Below, one piece after another: positions 20,517-28,737 of a DNA stretch of 64,000 nt. The notes beneath the pieces are model-generated. The model was not told where the DNA came from. It worked only from the letters and a program-made list of their open reading frames with translations, and did not search any database. Position numbers and translations under genes: made by a program. This DNA is from Mucilaginibacter cryoferens. GTDB lineage: Bacteria; Bacteroidota; Bacteroidia; Sphingobacteriales; Sphingobacteriaceae. Location of the stretch: assembly GCF_014205845.1 (NCBI RefSeq), contig NZ_JACHCR010000025.1, forward strand, positions 53,104 through 117,103. Direction: 5' to 3'. Numbering within the stretch: the stretch's first letter is position 1; every line of letters begins with the position of its first letter.

Positions 20517-20882
20517 AAGAGAGTCAAGAGGTTAGAATCAAGATTTTTTTAGCCAGTGGTCATCCTGTACGAAGGATCTATTCGCAGACAGTACAAGGCT
20601 AAGAAGTATAGCGGATAATAGATCCTTTGTACCTCCCCACGCCATGTTTAAAACATTTGTCATTGAGCGCAGCGTGGCAATCTCGTAGCCCTACGGGGCG
20701 AATAAGCCTGGGTACGAGATTACTTCGTTCCTTATAATGACATACTTTTATATTGTCATTTCCCCTTCAGAGTTTTGCGAAATTTTATCCCTCAGAATGA
20801 AAAGCTTTTTTTTGCCTGAAAACATCAACGAACCACAAGCTGAGTAGTTTTTATGTCTTGAGTCTTAGCTCTTGATTCTCTT
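20517..20882. repeat. composite inverted-repeat element between mscS and the DUF58 gene
   Basis: This gene-free stretch is made of three nested or adjacent inverted repeats. Outer arms of 27 bases lie at 20517-20543 and 20856-20882 (AAGAGAGTCAAGAG start; about 23 of 27 match). GTACGAAGGATCTATT (20567-20582) pairs with AATAGATCCTTTGTAC (20617-20632), with one mismatch. A third pair spans about 20659-20688 (TGTCATTGAGCGCAGCG, then ATCTCGTA) and 20713-20742 (TACGAGATTACTTCG, then ATAATGACA). The outer arms sit against both flanking stop codons (20514 and 20883). No open frame of note. Confidence 0.75.
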
Positions 20883-22229
20883 CTAAATCTTTTGCCTCGC
20901 CTTTATCTCCAAATACTTATTAATGGTGTTTACTGTAAGGCTTTGAGGCGCGCTCAAAATAGATTGGATGCCGTATTTGGCCAGTTCTTTCACAATAAGC
21001 TTTTTATCGTAAGCAAACTTTTCGGCGATGGTTTTTATGTATACGCCTTCCAGGTCGGTGGCAGGTTGCTCGCTGAGGGTTTTAAGCTCGGTGTTTTCAA
21101 AAAATACAACCAGTAGCAGGTGAAATTTTGCTATCCGTTTTAAATAGGGTAATTGCCTGTTTAGGGCATTCATGCTTTCGTAATTGGTGAAAAATACCAC
21201 CAGGCTTCGCTGTTTAATTACTGTGCGTACCGTGCTATACAGCAGTTCCATATTAGTTTCAAGGTAACGGGTACGTTCCTTATATAAAACCTCTAGTATT
21301 TTATTTAATTGCGATGCTTTTCTATCGGCCGGGATTACAGCGCCAATTTTCTCTGCAGCGGTGATGAGGCCGGCTTTATCCTCTTTTATCAGCGCTACAC
21401 TGGAGAGCACCAGGCTGGCATTTATGGCGTAATCAAGCAAGCTTAAACCATCAAAAGGCATTTTCATGGCTCTTGATTTATCAATTACACAATAAACATG
21501 CTGCGATTTTTCGTCGGTGTAAGAGTTAACCATTAGGTCGCCCCGCCTTGCGGTAGCTTTCCAGTTAATGGTGCGGTAATCATCACCGGCAACGTAGTTT
21601 TTTACCTGCTCAAACTCCAGGCTGTGGCCAATACGGCGTATTTTTTTTATGCCGATATCTGTTAATCTGTTAGAGATAGCCATCAGCTCGTATCTACGCA
21701 TCTGAAGGAACGATGGGTACACCGGCAAGGTTTCGGCTTGCTCAAAGGTATAGCGCCTCCTGGTAAAGCCCAATGGCGATTTAACATAAACCCTGATATC
21801 GCCAAACTCATACTCTCCACGTTTTGTAGGGCGCAGCACATAACTTATAAGTTTTTGTTCGCGTGGTTTTAAATTGGTTTTAAACCATACATCCCGCTTC
21901 TGAAACTGAAAGGGGATTTCATCTATTATAGCTATGTTAACGTTAAAAGAATAACGGTTTTCTATGTACACAGCCATATCGTTATCATCGCTGTTGCTTA
22001 ATCTTTCCGGAGCAAGGCGTTTGGCAAATACGCCGCTGGCTGTTTTATAGAGCATCAGAACATCCGCCAAAAGTAAAAAGACCAGTACGCAAAAAGCCAA
22101 TACAGGAATGGCCCCCAGCCATGGGAAAAAGAAAGCAAGCAAAAACAAAACGGTACAGATGCCAAGCCCGGTAAATAACCGATTGGTTAAAAAAAGATCT
22201 TTGTAAAACAGGCGTAAGAAATTTTTCAC
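20883..22229 (-). CDS. DUF58 domain protein, von Willebrand-like, membrane-anchored
   Basis: A 448-residue protein with two N-terminal hydrophobic helices (residues ~17-57). DUF58 starts around residue 195, with the signature VAGDDYRTINWKATARRGDL, then CVIDKSRAM, which resembles a VWA metal site (DxSxx). DUF58 proteins are always encoded beside MoxR ATPases and are thought to be remodelled by them. The start is a GTG at 22229, 9 bases after the MoxR stop. It is the last gene of the minus-strand MoxR operon; its stop abuts a repeat. The biochemical role is unknown for the family. Confidence 0.88.
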   Translation of the reverse strand: MKNFLRLFYKDLFLTNRLFTGLGICTVLFLLAFFFPWLGAIPVLAFCVLVFLLLADVLMLYKTASGVFAKRLAPERLSNSDDNDMAVYIENRYSFNVNIAIIDEIPFQFQKRDVWFKTNLKPREQKLISYVLRPTKRGEYEFGDIRVYVKSPLGFTRRRYTFEQAETLPVYPSFLQMRRYELMAISNRLTDIGIKKIRRIGHSLEFEQVKNYVAGDDYRTINWKATARRGDLMVNSYTDEKSQHVYCVIDKSRAMKMPFDGLSLLDYAINASLVLSSVALIKEDKAGLITAAEKIGAVIPADRKASQLNKILEVLYKERTRYLETNMELLYSTVRTVIKQRSLVVFFTNYESMNALNRQLPYLKRIAKFHLLLVVFFENTELKTLSEQPATDLEGVYIKTIAEKFAYDKKLIVKELAKYGIQSILSAPQSLTVNTINKYLEIKARQKI

Positions 22230-22238
22230 TCGGCTATA

Positions 22239-23216
22239 TTAACGGGGAACTTCCAGTTTTTGAATAATTTGCGCTATTACGTCGTCGGGAGTTACACCTT
22301 CCATTTCCCTATCGGGTGTAAGCATAACCCGGTGTCTTAAAACAGGAACTGCTACATAAATAATATCTTCTGGCGTTACAAAATCGCGACCTTTAATTGC
22401 AGCTAATGCTTTGGCTGCGTTAATAATTGCCAGCGATGCTCTTGGCGAACCACCCAGATACAACGATTTGTGATTACGGCTTTCGTAAACAATTTTGGCG
22501 GTAAACTCCAGTAGTTTATCCTCAACATGCAGGGCTTTTACCTGTTGCTTTAACGCTATGATATCTGCTGCCGATAAAACCGGTTCAATGGTACTTAACT
22601 GCTCGTTAGTTTTTTGATTATGTTGTTGGGTTATAATGGCAATTTCTTCTTCGAGTGTTGGGTATTTGATTTCTATTTTAAATAAAAACCTATCCAGCTG
22701 GGCCTCGGGTAACCGGTAAGTACCTTCCTGCTCAACCGGGTTTTGGGTTGCCAGTACAATAAATGGCTCCTGCATTTTATAGGTTTGGCCATCAATGGTT
22801 ACCTGTCGTTCTTCCATTACCTCAAACAAGGCCGATTGCGTTTTAGCCGGTGCACGGTTAATCTCATCTATAAGAATAATATTGCCGAAGATTGGCCCTT
22901 GTTTAAATTCGAATAGCGTTGACTTCGGGTTGAAAACCGAAGTGCCCAATATATCAGATGGCATCAGATCTGGCGTAAATTGGATGCGCGAATATTTAGC
23001 ATCTATAGCTTTTGATATCAGCTTGGCTGTAAGTGTTTTGGCTACGCCGGGTACACCCTCTATCAGGATATGTCCGTCTGCCAATATGCCTGCTATCAGC
23101 AAATCGATAGAATCTTGCTGACCCACAATAATTTTAGCCAATGTAGCTTTTATCTGCTCTACCGCCTGGCTTAGCTTGCTCATATCGGTGCGTTGTTCAA
23201 AAAAATCATTTTCCAT
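22239..23216 (-). CDS. MoxR family AAA+ ATPase
   Basis: A 325-residue AAA+ ATPase. Walker A is GVPGVAKT (near residue 54) and Walker B is ILIDEINRAPAKTQSALFEV (near residue 115), with the MoxR-specific EEQVTIDG-type stretch and ATQNPVEQEGTYRLPEAQLD (sensor 1 and arginine finger region). MoxR proteins act as chaperones that mature or remodel partner proteins with VWA/DUF58 domains. The start overlaps the DUF4350 stop by 11 bases, a sign of tight coupling; an internal Met at residue 12 is an alternative start. Confidence 0.95.
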   Translation of the reverse strand: MENDFFEQRTDMSKLSQAVEQIKATLAKIIVGQQDSIDLLIAGILADGHILIEGVPGVAKTLTAKLISKAIDAKYSRIQFTPDLMPSDILGTSVFNPKSTLFEFKQGPIFGNIILIDEINRAPAKTQSALFEVMEERQVTIDGQTYKMQEPFIVLATQNPVEQEGTYRLPEAQLDRFLFKIEIKYPTLEEEIAIITQQHNQKTNEQLSTIEPVLSAADIIALKQQVKALHVEDKLLEFTAKIVYESRNHKSLYLGGSPRASLAIINAAKALAAIKGRDFVTPEDIIYVAVPVLRHRVMLTPDREMEGVTPDDVIAQIIQKLEVPR

Positions 23217-24393
23217 TGTATCGGTTTTGGCTGTAAAATTTTTCTATAAGTTTATTAAATCTAATCAACTCCATATCTGTTATGGTTTCGCTATTGTTGA
23301 TGAAATTGATAGTGTTTATAATGTCGGTAATAAATTGAACGTCTGTACTCGTTTTCTGGGATAAGGTGCTTATAAATTCCTCGTCAAGGCTATTCGTCTT
23401 CAATCGGTAATTATCCCTTAGGTATTCTAACAGGTAGGTTGCCTTTTTACGCGCAATGTTGGCATTATCGCGCTGCTCGTAATAAACCTGGCCTACAACG
23501 CTCACAAATTCGACAGTTGAGTTTGGTAATGGTTCAATTACAGGTATAATACGCTGCCTGCGCTTGGCTTCATAAATAATAAAAACCAACAGGCCGAAAA
23601 ATGCGATATAGAAAGCCCGGCGCAAGTTGGTATTGCGCAGAAATACCCGCATGCTCGATTCATCGTCAGATCTGCCAACAGTATAATATTGATCCCATAT
23701 TAAATTGGAGTCGTTTTTTACAACTGATAATGCCTGCGATACGTAGCCTGAACCCGCGCTGCTCAACATCCCAAAATTGGTAAACATCAATGGATTGGCA
23801 TTTATATATAGGTGCCCTTTGCCAATAGTGCATTTTGCGAAGTTGGTGTGATGCTCTGTATTACTGCCCAGCACTGTAAACTTAGCAGTATCTAATTTTT
23901 TAAAGTAAGCATCACCTATCCCTTTATTGCTGTAGTAAAGCTTAGTTGTATCGAGGTATTTATTGTTTAATTTAATGCTTACAAGTTTTTTGTTTGCAAA
24001 TTCTACCTGTGTTTCTACGCCAAGTTCTTTCGCCAATTGGTCTCCAAAATATTCGGCGGCTATAAAAACGTCGTTACCTGCTTTTATGTAGGTTTTTAGT
24101 TTGGCATAATCGTACTCATTAAGGTTTATAGTGTGGCAAATAATAATATAGGTGCCATGCTTTATATCATGATCATTAATTACGTTATAAACAGGTTCGC
24201 GAAAGGTTAATGTTTTTGCTCCCGGAAAAATGTCATTAATGCGATTATATAATACGTATGTACCGAACGGAATTTTATCGTTAATATTCATGGTCTCGGT
24301 CCAATCGATAGGTTTGGGCCGGTTGTATTGTGCTATGAGGTATACAAGCATTGAACAGCTCAAAACAGCAAGGTATAGCTTTAAACTTTTCAT
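23206..24393 (-). CDS. DUF4350 protein
   Basis: A 395-residue protein with an N-terminal membrane helix (residues 5-20) and a second helix around residues 269-285 (AFYIAFFGLLVFIIYEAKRR). Between them is a periplasmic DUF4350-type domain similar to GATase-like folds (AKLKTYIKAGNDVFIAAEYF). The C-terminal cytoplasmic part is helical. The gene lies between MoxR and DUF4129, an order typical of this Bacteroidota cluster, where DUF4350 is thought to be part of the MoxR-linked membrane complex. Its stop overlaps the MoxR start by 11 bases; its ATG overlaps the DUF4129 stop (ATGA at 24390-24393). Confidence 0.85.
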   Translation of the reverse strand: MKSLKLYLAVLSCSMLVYLIAQYNRPKPIDWTETMNINDKIPFGTYVLYNRINDIFPGAKTLTFREPVYNVINDHDIKHGTYIIICHTINLNEYDYAKLKTYIKAGNDVFIAAEYFGDQLAKELGVETQVEFANKKLVSIKLNNKYLDTTKLYYSNKGIGDAYFKKLDTAKFTVLGSNTEHHTNFAKCTIGKGHLYINANPLMFTNFGMLSSAGSGYVSQALSVVKNDSNLIWDQYYTVGRSDDESSMRVFLRNTNLRRAFYIAFFGLLVFIIYEAKRRQRIIPVIEPLPNSTVEFVSVVGQVYYEQRDNANIARKKATYLLEYLRDNYRLKTNSLDEEFISTLSQKTSTDVQFITDIINTINFINNSETITDMELIRFNKLIEKFYSQNRYNGK

Positions 24394-25172
24394 GATAGCT
24401 GCTGTTTAAACTCGTGGAAAATAGCATTGATTTTTTGATACGATTCGCCATCTACCGGGAAGTCACCATACCATACATATTCAAACTGTTTAGTAACAAT
24501 AATAAATTGCCGGCGTTGTGCTGCATCTGCAAGCTCGTTGATATAGGTCAGGTTGGTCTTTTCTATTCTCCAGTTAATGAGGTTGTTATCGCTTAATTGT
24601 TTAAGGCTGCGCAGGTATAACAGTCTTACCGCAAGGCGGTAGTTTTTAATGGCTAATGCGTTTTCAATTGCTTCATCAAAGCTTATCTCATGTATGTTCT
24701 CAATAGATTCGTTGTATGGTATAGGGACCTGCTTAGAATCTTTTTTAAAGAGGTGCCAGGCGTTTATTCCCAGCAACTTTAAAATAATATAGATCACAGC
24801 AAATGCAAACATGCCTATAATGGCGTATTTAAATACAACTGCCGTATTATGCCCCATAGATGAACCGCCGAAAAGTTTTCGCAACAATTCACCCACCCAT
24901 TGCCAAAAGCTATCCCATAGGTGCCAAACCCAGTTCCAGAATTTATCCCACCAGGTAATGGCCGCCTTTTCTGTATGATAGTTAAAGTCCTTATCGTTTT
25001 TATAGGCTTTTAATGAGGGTGCATCAAAATGGCGAAGGTTTATTTTGGTGGTATCTGATTTAAGTATTGCCGGTATTGCCTTTGTTTTTACAAAGGCAGC
25101 CTTGGGCACCGGAGTGGTTTTTATACGCTCGGCCGCTTTTAATGCAAACAATACTACCAAAGGTTTAAACAT
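24390..25172 (-). CDS. DUF4129 membrane protein
   Basis: A 260-residue protein. A short N-terminal stretch may be an uncleaved signal. A Trp-rich juxtamembrane segment (WWDKFWNWVWHLWDSFWQWV, near residues 74-93) precedes one clear membrane helix (about 114-132). The C-terminal DUF4129 domain contains AIKNYRLAVRLLYLRSLKQL and ends in VWYGDFPVDGESYQKI. DUF4129 is usually coupled with MoxR/DUF58 and, in many bacteria, with transglutaminase-like proteins, which are absent here. The run of eight Trp residues in twenty positions is unusual and suggests an interfacial membrane helix. Confidence 0.85.
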   Translation of the reverse strand: MFKPLVVLFALKAAERIKTTPVPKAAFVKTKAIPAILKSDTTKINLRHFDAPSLKAYKNDKDFNYHTEKAAITWWDKFWNWVWHLWDSFWQWVGELLRKLFGGSSMGHNTAVVFKYAIIGMFAFAVIYIILKLLGINAWHLFKKDSKQVPIPYNESIENIHEISFDEAIENALAIKNYRLAVRLLYLRSLKQLSDNNLINWRIEKTNLTYINELADAAQRRQFIIVTKQFEYVWYGDFPVDGESYQKINAIFHEFKQQLS

Positions 25173-25180
25173 GTTGGATC

Positions 25181-26026
25181 TTAATATTGGTCTGTTGGGA
25201 ATTGATCGGTCGGCGAATCGTTTTTGCCAAACATTTTGATGCGGTTTACCAAGCTTGTTCCTTCGGTATGCTCGGCCAGGCTATAATAAACCAGTGTAAC
25301 GCCTATAATAGGTAACAGCCATAAAATCTGGCCGCCATGAATAATTATTGCCTGCATAACGCTAAACGTCGAATCGAACTTACTACCTGTTAACCATTGC
25401 CCACCGCTATATAATATAATTGCTGGGATAAAAACTATCATCAACGCCATTCCAACTATAATGGATAAAAGCAGGATTACTCCAAAGGTAAACCCCCAGT
25501 TTTCTTTAATAATCCGAAATGCCTTGCGAATGGCATATTCAAGGTTTGTATTTTCGACGACCATGATGGGGATCACCAACGCAAAAACTGGACTAAGATA
25601 AATGCCTGGGAAAAAGCAAAGCAAAATTCCTAACCCCAGCCCGATAGTTAAAACCACCTGTGCACCAAATACTCTAAAAAAATAAAATTTAAAATATTCC
25701 CAAACCTCTAATACTGTAGGTGGCTGCTTATTCTTTTGCTTATAAATGGCTAAATAACTAATGGTGGTTAACATTACTGCTGTATACTCTATCAACTGAA
25801 ACAATAAGCCTACAAAGCCCCAAAAAGAAAATATACTCCAGGAACCCTCTATTGCTTCTTGTGTATTGGCAACCACGGTAACAAGTACACCGGTAATAAT
25901 AAACATACCGCATATAACCAGGTACGATATGATTAACGGCTTAAAGTTTTGCCTCACAATGATAAAACTATCACTTATAATATCTCCAAACTCACGTACC
26001 TTGCTTAATTCAACTTTTTCCTTCAT
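25181..26026 (-). CDS. polytopic membrane protein, GPDPase-membrane-domain-like
   Basis: A 281-residue protein with about six membrane helices (for example residues 29-52, 68-95, 120-150, 177-205 and 220-250). It resembles the membrane domain seen in glycerophosphodiester phosphodiesterase-like proteins (the central AFRIIKENWGFTFGVILLL stretch). No catalytic domain is present. It lies between DUF4129 and SpoIIM in the MoxR operon, and its ATG overlaps the SpoIIM stop by 17 bases. Function unknown; the fixed location suggests a partner of the MoxR-linked membrane complex. Confidence 0.75.
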   Translation of the reverse strand: MKEKVELSKVREFGDIISDSFIIVRQNFKPLIISYLVICGMFIITGVLVTVVANTQEAIEGSWSIFSFWGFVGLLFQLIEYTAVMLTTISYLAIYKQKNKQPPTVLEVWEYFKFYFFRVFGAQVVLTIGLGLGILLCFFPGIYLSPVFALVIPIMVVENTNLEYAIRKAFRIIKENWGFTFGVILLLSIIVGMALMIVFIPAIILYSGGQWLTGSKFDSTFSVMQAIIIHGGQILWLLPIIGVTLVYYSLAEHTEGTSLVNRIKMFGKNDSPTDQFPTDQY

Positions 26027-26984
26027 CTTTATTTACAGCACTTTTTAATTGGTATGACAAATAGGTTGGGTAAATTACTACGTACCAGACGATAAATAAA
26101 AAAGATCCGGCTAAAATAGAGATGCTAAGCCACATTGGCATTTCGGTACGCCTGGTTACAAAACTTTCAAAAACAGCAGCCGTTACCACAATTGGCGAAA
26201 TGCCCAACATTATTTTTATTCCATCCAACGCCCCCTTTTTTAAGGAAATGGCCCTGCTAAAAGTTTTTGGGAACAATATACTGTTACCCATTATTAATCC
26301 GGCTGCACCGGCCAAAATTATGGTTGAGATCTCCAGTGTACCATGTATCCAAATAACCAGCACAGATTTAATGCCCAATCCCTGTGCAATAAACAGATAT
26401 TGAAAGCAGCCAACCATTAACCCGTTTTTAAACAAAAGGAATACTGTCCCGGCAGATAAAGTAATGCCTGCAACAAATGTGATGGCGGTTACATTAAGGT
26501 TGTTTTTGGCTATCATCCAAAACATTACAAACTCGTTTTCGCTCTTAAAAACGCCAAATGGATCGCCTTTGCTTATGTTTTCGTTGGTCATGTTCACATA
26601 ATCGTCGCCCAGAATAAACCTGATAAAGCTTCGGTCGTATTTGGATGAGAGAATACCGATGAGGAAAAATATAAGGAAAAATATAAACGAATACAACAAT
26701 TGCCTGCGGTATTGCGCAAACAGCAACGGTAACTCCATTTGCCAGAAAAATATAAAGCGATTTGCCTTTTCTTTTTTGTTTTTGTAAATGGATTGGTGAA
26801 AACCTGCTGCAATTCCATTTAAATAAACGGTTGTTTTTGACTTTGGATAAAAGGTTTTGGCATAAGCCAGATCATCGGTAATAGTTATAAAACGTTCTGC
26901 CAGCTCGTCCGGGTCCTGGGTAGGATTGGTTTCATAGTTTTTCCACCGGGCAGAATTTTGTTTTATAAATAAGGGCTCACGCAT
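26010..26984 (-). CDS. stage II sporulation protein M (SpoIIM) family protein
   Basis: A 324-residue polytopic protein. The N-terminal soluble region (RFITITDDLAYAKTFYPKSK) and the helices ending in LVIWIHGTLEISTIILAGAAGL match the SpoIIM family (DUF95). In non-spore-formers these proteins occur with RDD, MoxR and DUF58 genes, as here. It is the first gene of the minus-strand operon and is divergent from the RDD gene; the 92-base gap between them holds both promoters. It has no known enzymatic role. Confidence 0.88.
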   Translation of the reverse strand: MREPLFIKQNSARWKNYETNPTQDPDELAERFITITDDLAYAKTFYPKSKTTVYLNGIAAGFHQSIYKNKKEKANRFIFFWQMELPLLFAQYRRQLLYSFIFFLIFFLIGILSSKYDRSFIRFILGDDYVNMTNENISKGDPFGVFKSENEFVMFWMIAKNNLNVTAITFVAGITLSAGTVFLLFKNGLMVGCFQYLFIAQGLGIKSVLVIWIHGTLEISTIILAGAAGLIMGNSILFPKTFSRAISLKKGALDGIKIMLGISPIVVTAAVFESFVTRRTEMPMWLSISILAGSFLFIVWYVVIYPTYLSYQLKSAVNKDEGKS

Positions 26985-27062
26985 GTGAAATGGTCAAGTA
27001 ATTTTTTGTTAAAATAATAACAATATTTGATGTGTGGATATAAAGACATCAAATAGTTAATT

Positions 27063-27070
27063 TATATTTG
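27063..27070 (+). promoter_or_regulatory. -7 box upstream of the RDD gene; near-leaderless mRNA expected
   Basis: TATATTTG matches TAnnTTTG. The RDD start codon (27077) is only 6 bases downstream, so transcription should begin within a few bases of the ATG. No clear TTG is at -33 (27040-27043 reads ATAA). Confidence 0.45.
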
Positions 27071-27076
27071 TTATAC

Positions 27077-27835
27077 ATGCAAACAGTAAAAATACGTACC
27101 TCGCAAAATATCGATATTGATTATGAAGTAGCTGGCCTTGGTGATAGGGTGTTGGCCAGAATTGTGGATATGGGCGTATTTATAGGCTTATTCTACGCTT
27201 TATACATTATTGTTATTATCTTTTTTTTAAGCACAATTCAAAGCTTTGACGGGAAAAGCGTTCCGGTAACGATAATAGTTCTCGGGGTTATTTATTCGCT
27301 GGCCAGTATATTTTATGATTTGATTGCCGAAGTATTTTTTAACGGCCAAAGTTTAGGTAAATATGCTTTAAAAATACGGGTGGTAAATATTAATGGTGCC
27401 CGGCCAACGTTGGGGCAGTTTTTATTGCGATGGGTTTTTCGATTGGTTGATTTTATATTAACAGCTGGTATAGGCGCTGTAATATCTGTTGCCGTATCAG
27501 AAAAAAAACAAAGGATCGGAGATATAGTTGCGGGCACTACAGTTGTAAAAACCACACCTAAAACAAATCTCAACGAGTTGTTTTTTTCTTACGAAGATGA
27601 GGAGTACGAACCCGTTTTTAGTGGCGTAAGCGAACTGAGGGATGCTGATATGACACTGGTATACGAGGTGTTAACTAATTTTAAAGCTACAGGGAATAGC
27701 AGCCTGATTTACAACATGGCCATCCAGGTAAAAAATCATTTAGGTATTGAAATTCCTGCCGGAATGAATGAGTACGATTTTTTGCAAACCGTGGTTAAAG
27801 ATTACAGCTATGTAGTTTCACGGCAGGGTGTTTAA
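27077..27835 (+). CDS. RDD family membrane protein
   Basis: A 252-residue protein from the ATG at 27077 (the TTG nine bases earlier lies in the promoter box and is unlikely). The RDD domain fills the first 160 residues, with LGDRVLARIVDMGVFIGLFY (R-x2-D at the usual place), and a second pair of helices ending in KKQRIGDIVAGTTVV. The C-terminal ~85 residues are soluble. RDD genes occur with SpoIIM/MoxR; some RDD proteins are proposed transporters. It is divergent from the SpoIIM gene. Its stop codon overlaps that of the next gene tail to tail. Confidence 0.85.
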   Translation: MQTVKIRTSQNIDIDYEVAGLGDRVLARIVDMGVFIGLFYALYIIVIIFFLSTIQSFDGKSVPVTIIVLGVIYSLASIFYDLIAEVFFNGQSLGKYALKIRVVNINGARPTLGQFLLRWVFRLVDFILTAGIGAVISVAVSEKKQRIGDIVAGTTVVKTTPKTNLNELFFSYEDEEYEPVFSGVSELRDADMTLVYEVLTNFKATGNSSLIYNMAIQVKNHLGIEIPAGMNEYDFLQTVVKDYSYVVSRQGV

Positions 27836-28164
27836 TTATACAGGATATACATCTTCCATATATAAGCAATTAGCATAATATTCCCTGTTATTAAGTAAAG
27901 CGTTTTTACAACAAGGTGCTTTTTATCAAAATGCAGCCTGCTTTTGAGCAATATAAATAAAAGGGTAATTATAAGCGGAACAGTGGCTGGGTATAATAAT
28001 AAACTTTGGTGTAGGTTTCCGTTTAATAAGGCGATAACAGATCGTTGAAAGCCGCAGCCAGGGCAGTCAATACCGGTTAATTTTTTAAATGGGCAGGGTA
28101 TTAAATGATTATGCAGCCATTCGATAAACATCAAATGGCTGCATAATAAAGTATAACAACGCAT
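27832..28164 (-). CDS. DUF2752 membrane protein
   Basis: A 110-residue protein with the DUF2752 signature CPFKKLTGIDCPGCGFQRS (paired cysteines C-P-x2-C-G type) and two to three membrane helices. Its stop (27832-27834) overlaps the RDD stop by 3 bases in the convergent arrangement. It follows the DUF5684 gene by 2 bases on the same strand, so the two form a small operon. The first Met may not be the true start, as a second (LMFIEWL) lies 11 codons in. Function unknown. Confidence 0.72.
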   Translation of the reverse strand: MRCYTLLCSHLMFIEWLHNHLIPCPFKKLTGIDCPGCGFQRSVIALLNGNLHQSLLLYPATVPLIITLLFILLKSRLHFDKKHLVVKTLYLITGNIMLIAYIWKMYILYN

Positions 28165-28166
28165 AA

Positions 28167-28604
28167 TTATGGTTGTGGATCAAATGGTTTTTGATAATCG
28201 CCAGAGCCAAAACGGTTGAACATATTCGCTTCTTTTGCAGATGGCCCCAGGTATACCGAATCGCCAAAACCTAATATCATTATAAATATAGGGTGTAAAA
28301 GTACCATGCCAACCGTAAAGCCTTCACTTTTACCAAAACTTTTACTTAGCAAATTACAAACCCATATCAGGAAAATGAAATTGATACATGGGCATATCAT
28401 TAAAAGAAACCACCAGACAGGTTTACCTACAATTTCGCAAAGTACAATATAATTGTAAATAGGTATTATAGCGGCCCAGCCAGGTTTCCCCGCTTTTGTA
28501 AATACTTTCCAGGCGGCAACAGCACATAATAGTAAAACAAGGAGTTCAACAATAAGTACTCCTTTAAATGCGCCATTAAATGCTGAGTTTGGATAATTTT
28601 CCAT
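28167..28604 (-). CDS. DUF5684 domain membrane protein
   Basis: A 145-residue protein with the DUF5684 signature KAGKPGWAAIIPIYNYIVLC and a likely hydrophobic helix before it. Several more helices follow (WWFLLMICPCINFIFLIWVC). This family is common in Bacteroidota and has no known function; some members contain a signal-peptidase I-like region, absent here. It precedes the DUF2752 gene by 2 bases. Confidence 0.75.
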   Translation of the reverse strand: MENYPNSAFNGAFKGVLIVELLVLLLCAVAAWKVFTKAGKPGWAAIIPIYNYIVLCEIVGKPVWWFLLMICPCINFIFLIWVCNLLSKSFGKSEGFTVGMVLLHPIFIMILGFGDSVYLGPSAKEANMFNRFGSGDYQKPFDPQP

Positions 28605-28724
28605 TTTTTGAAGGTTTAGTTAATAGTGTTTGTGTTTTTAAGTTTACCGCAAATTATAAATTATTTAAATAAAAATTAAACAAGTTATCATATTTAATAC
28701 AAAGCTTCAGTGCTTTATTATTTC

Positions 28725-28732
28725 TAATTTTG
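28725..28732 (+). promoter_or_regulatory. -7 box upstream of sdaA; leaderless mRNA expected
   Basis: TAATTTTG matches TAnnTTTG and is followed by C. The sdaA ATG is at 28738, 5 bases after the box, so the transcript should start at or next to the A of the ATG. No convincing TTG at -33. Confidence 0.45.
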
Positions 28733-28737
28733 CTTTG

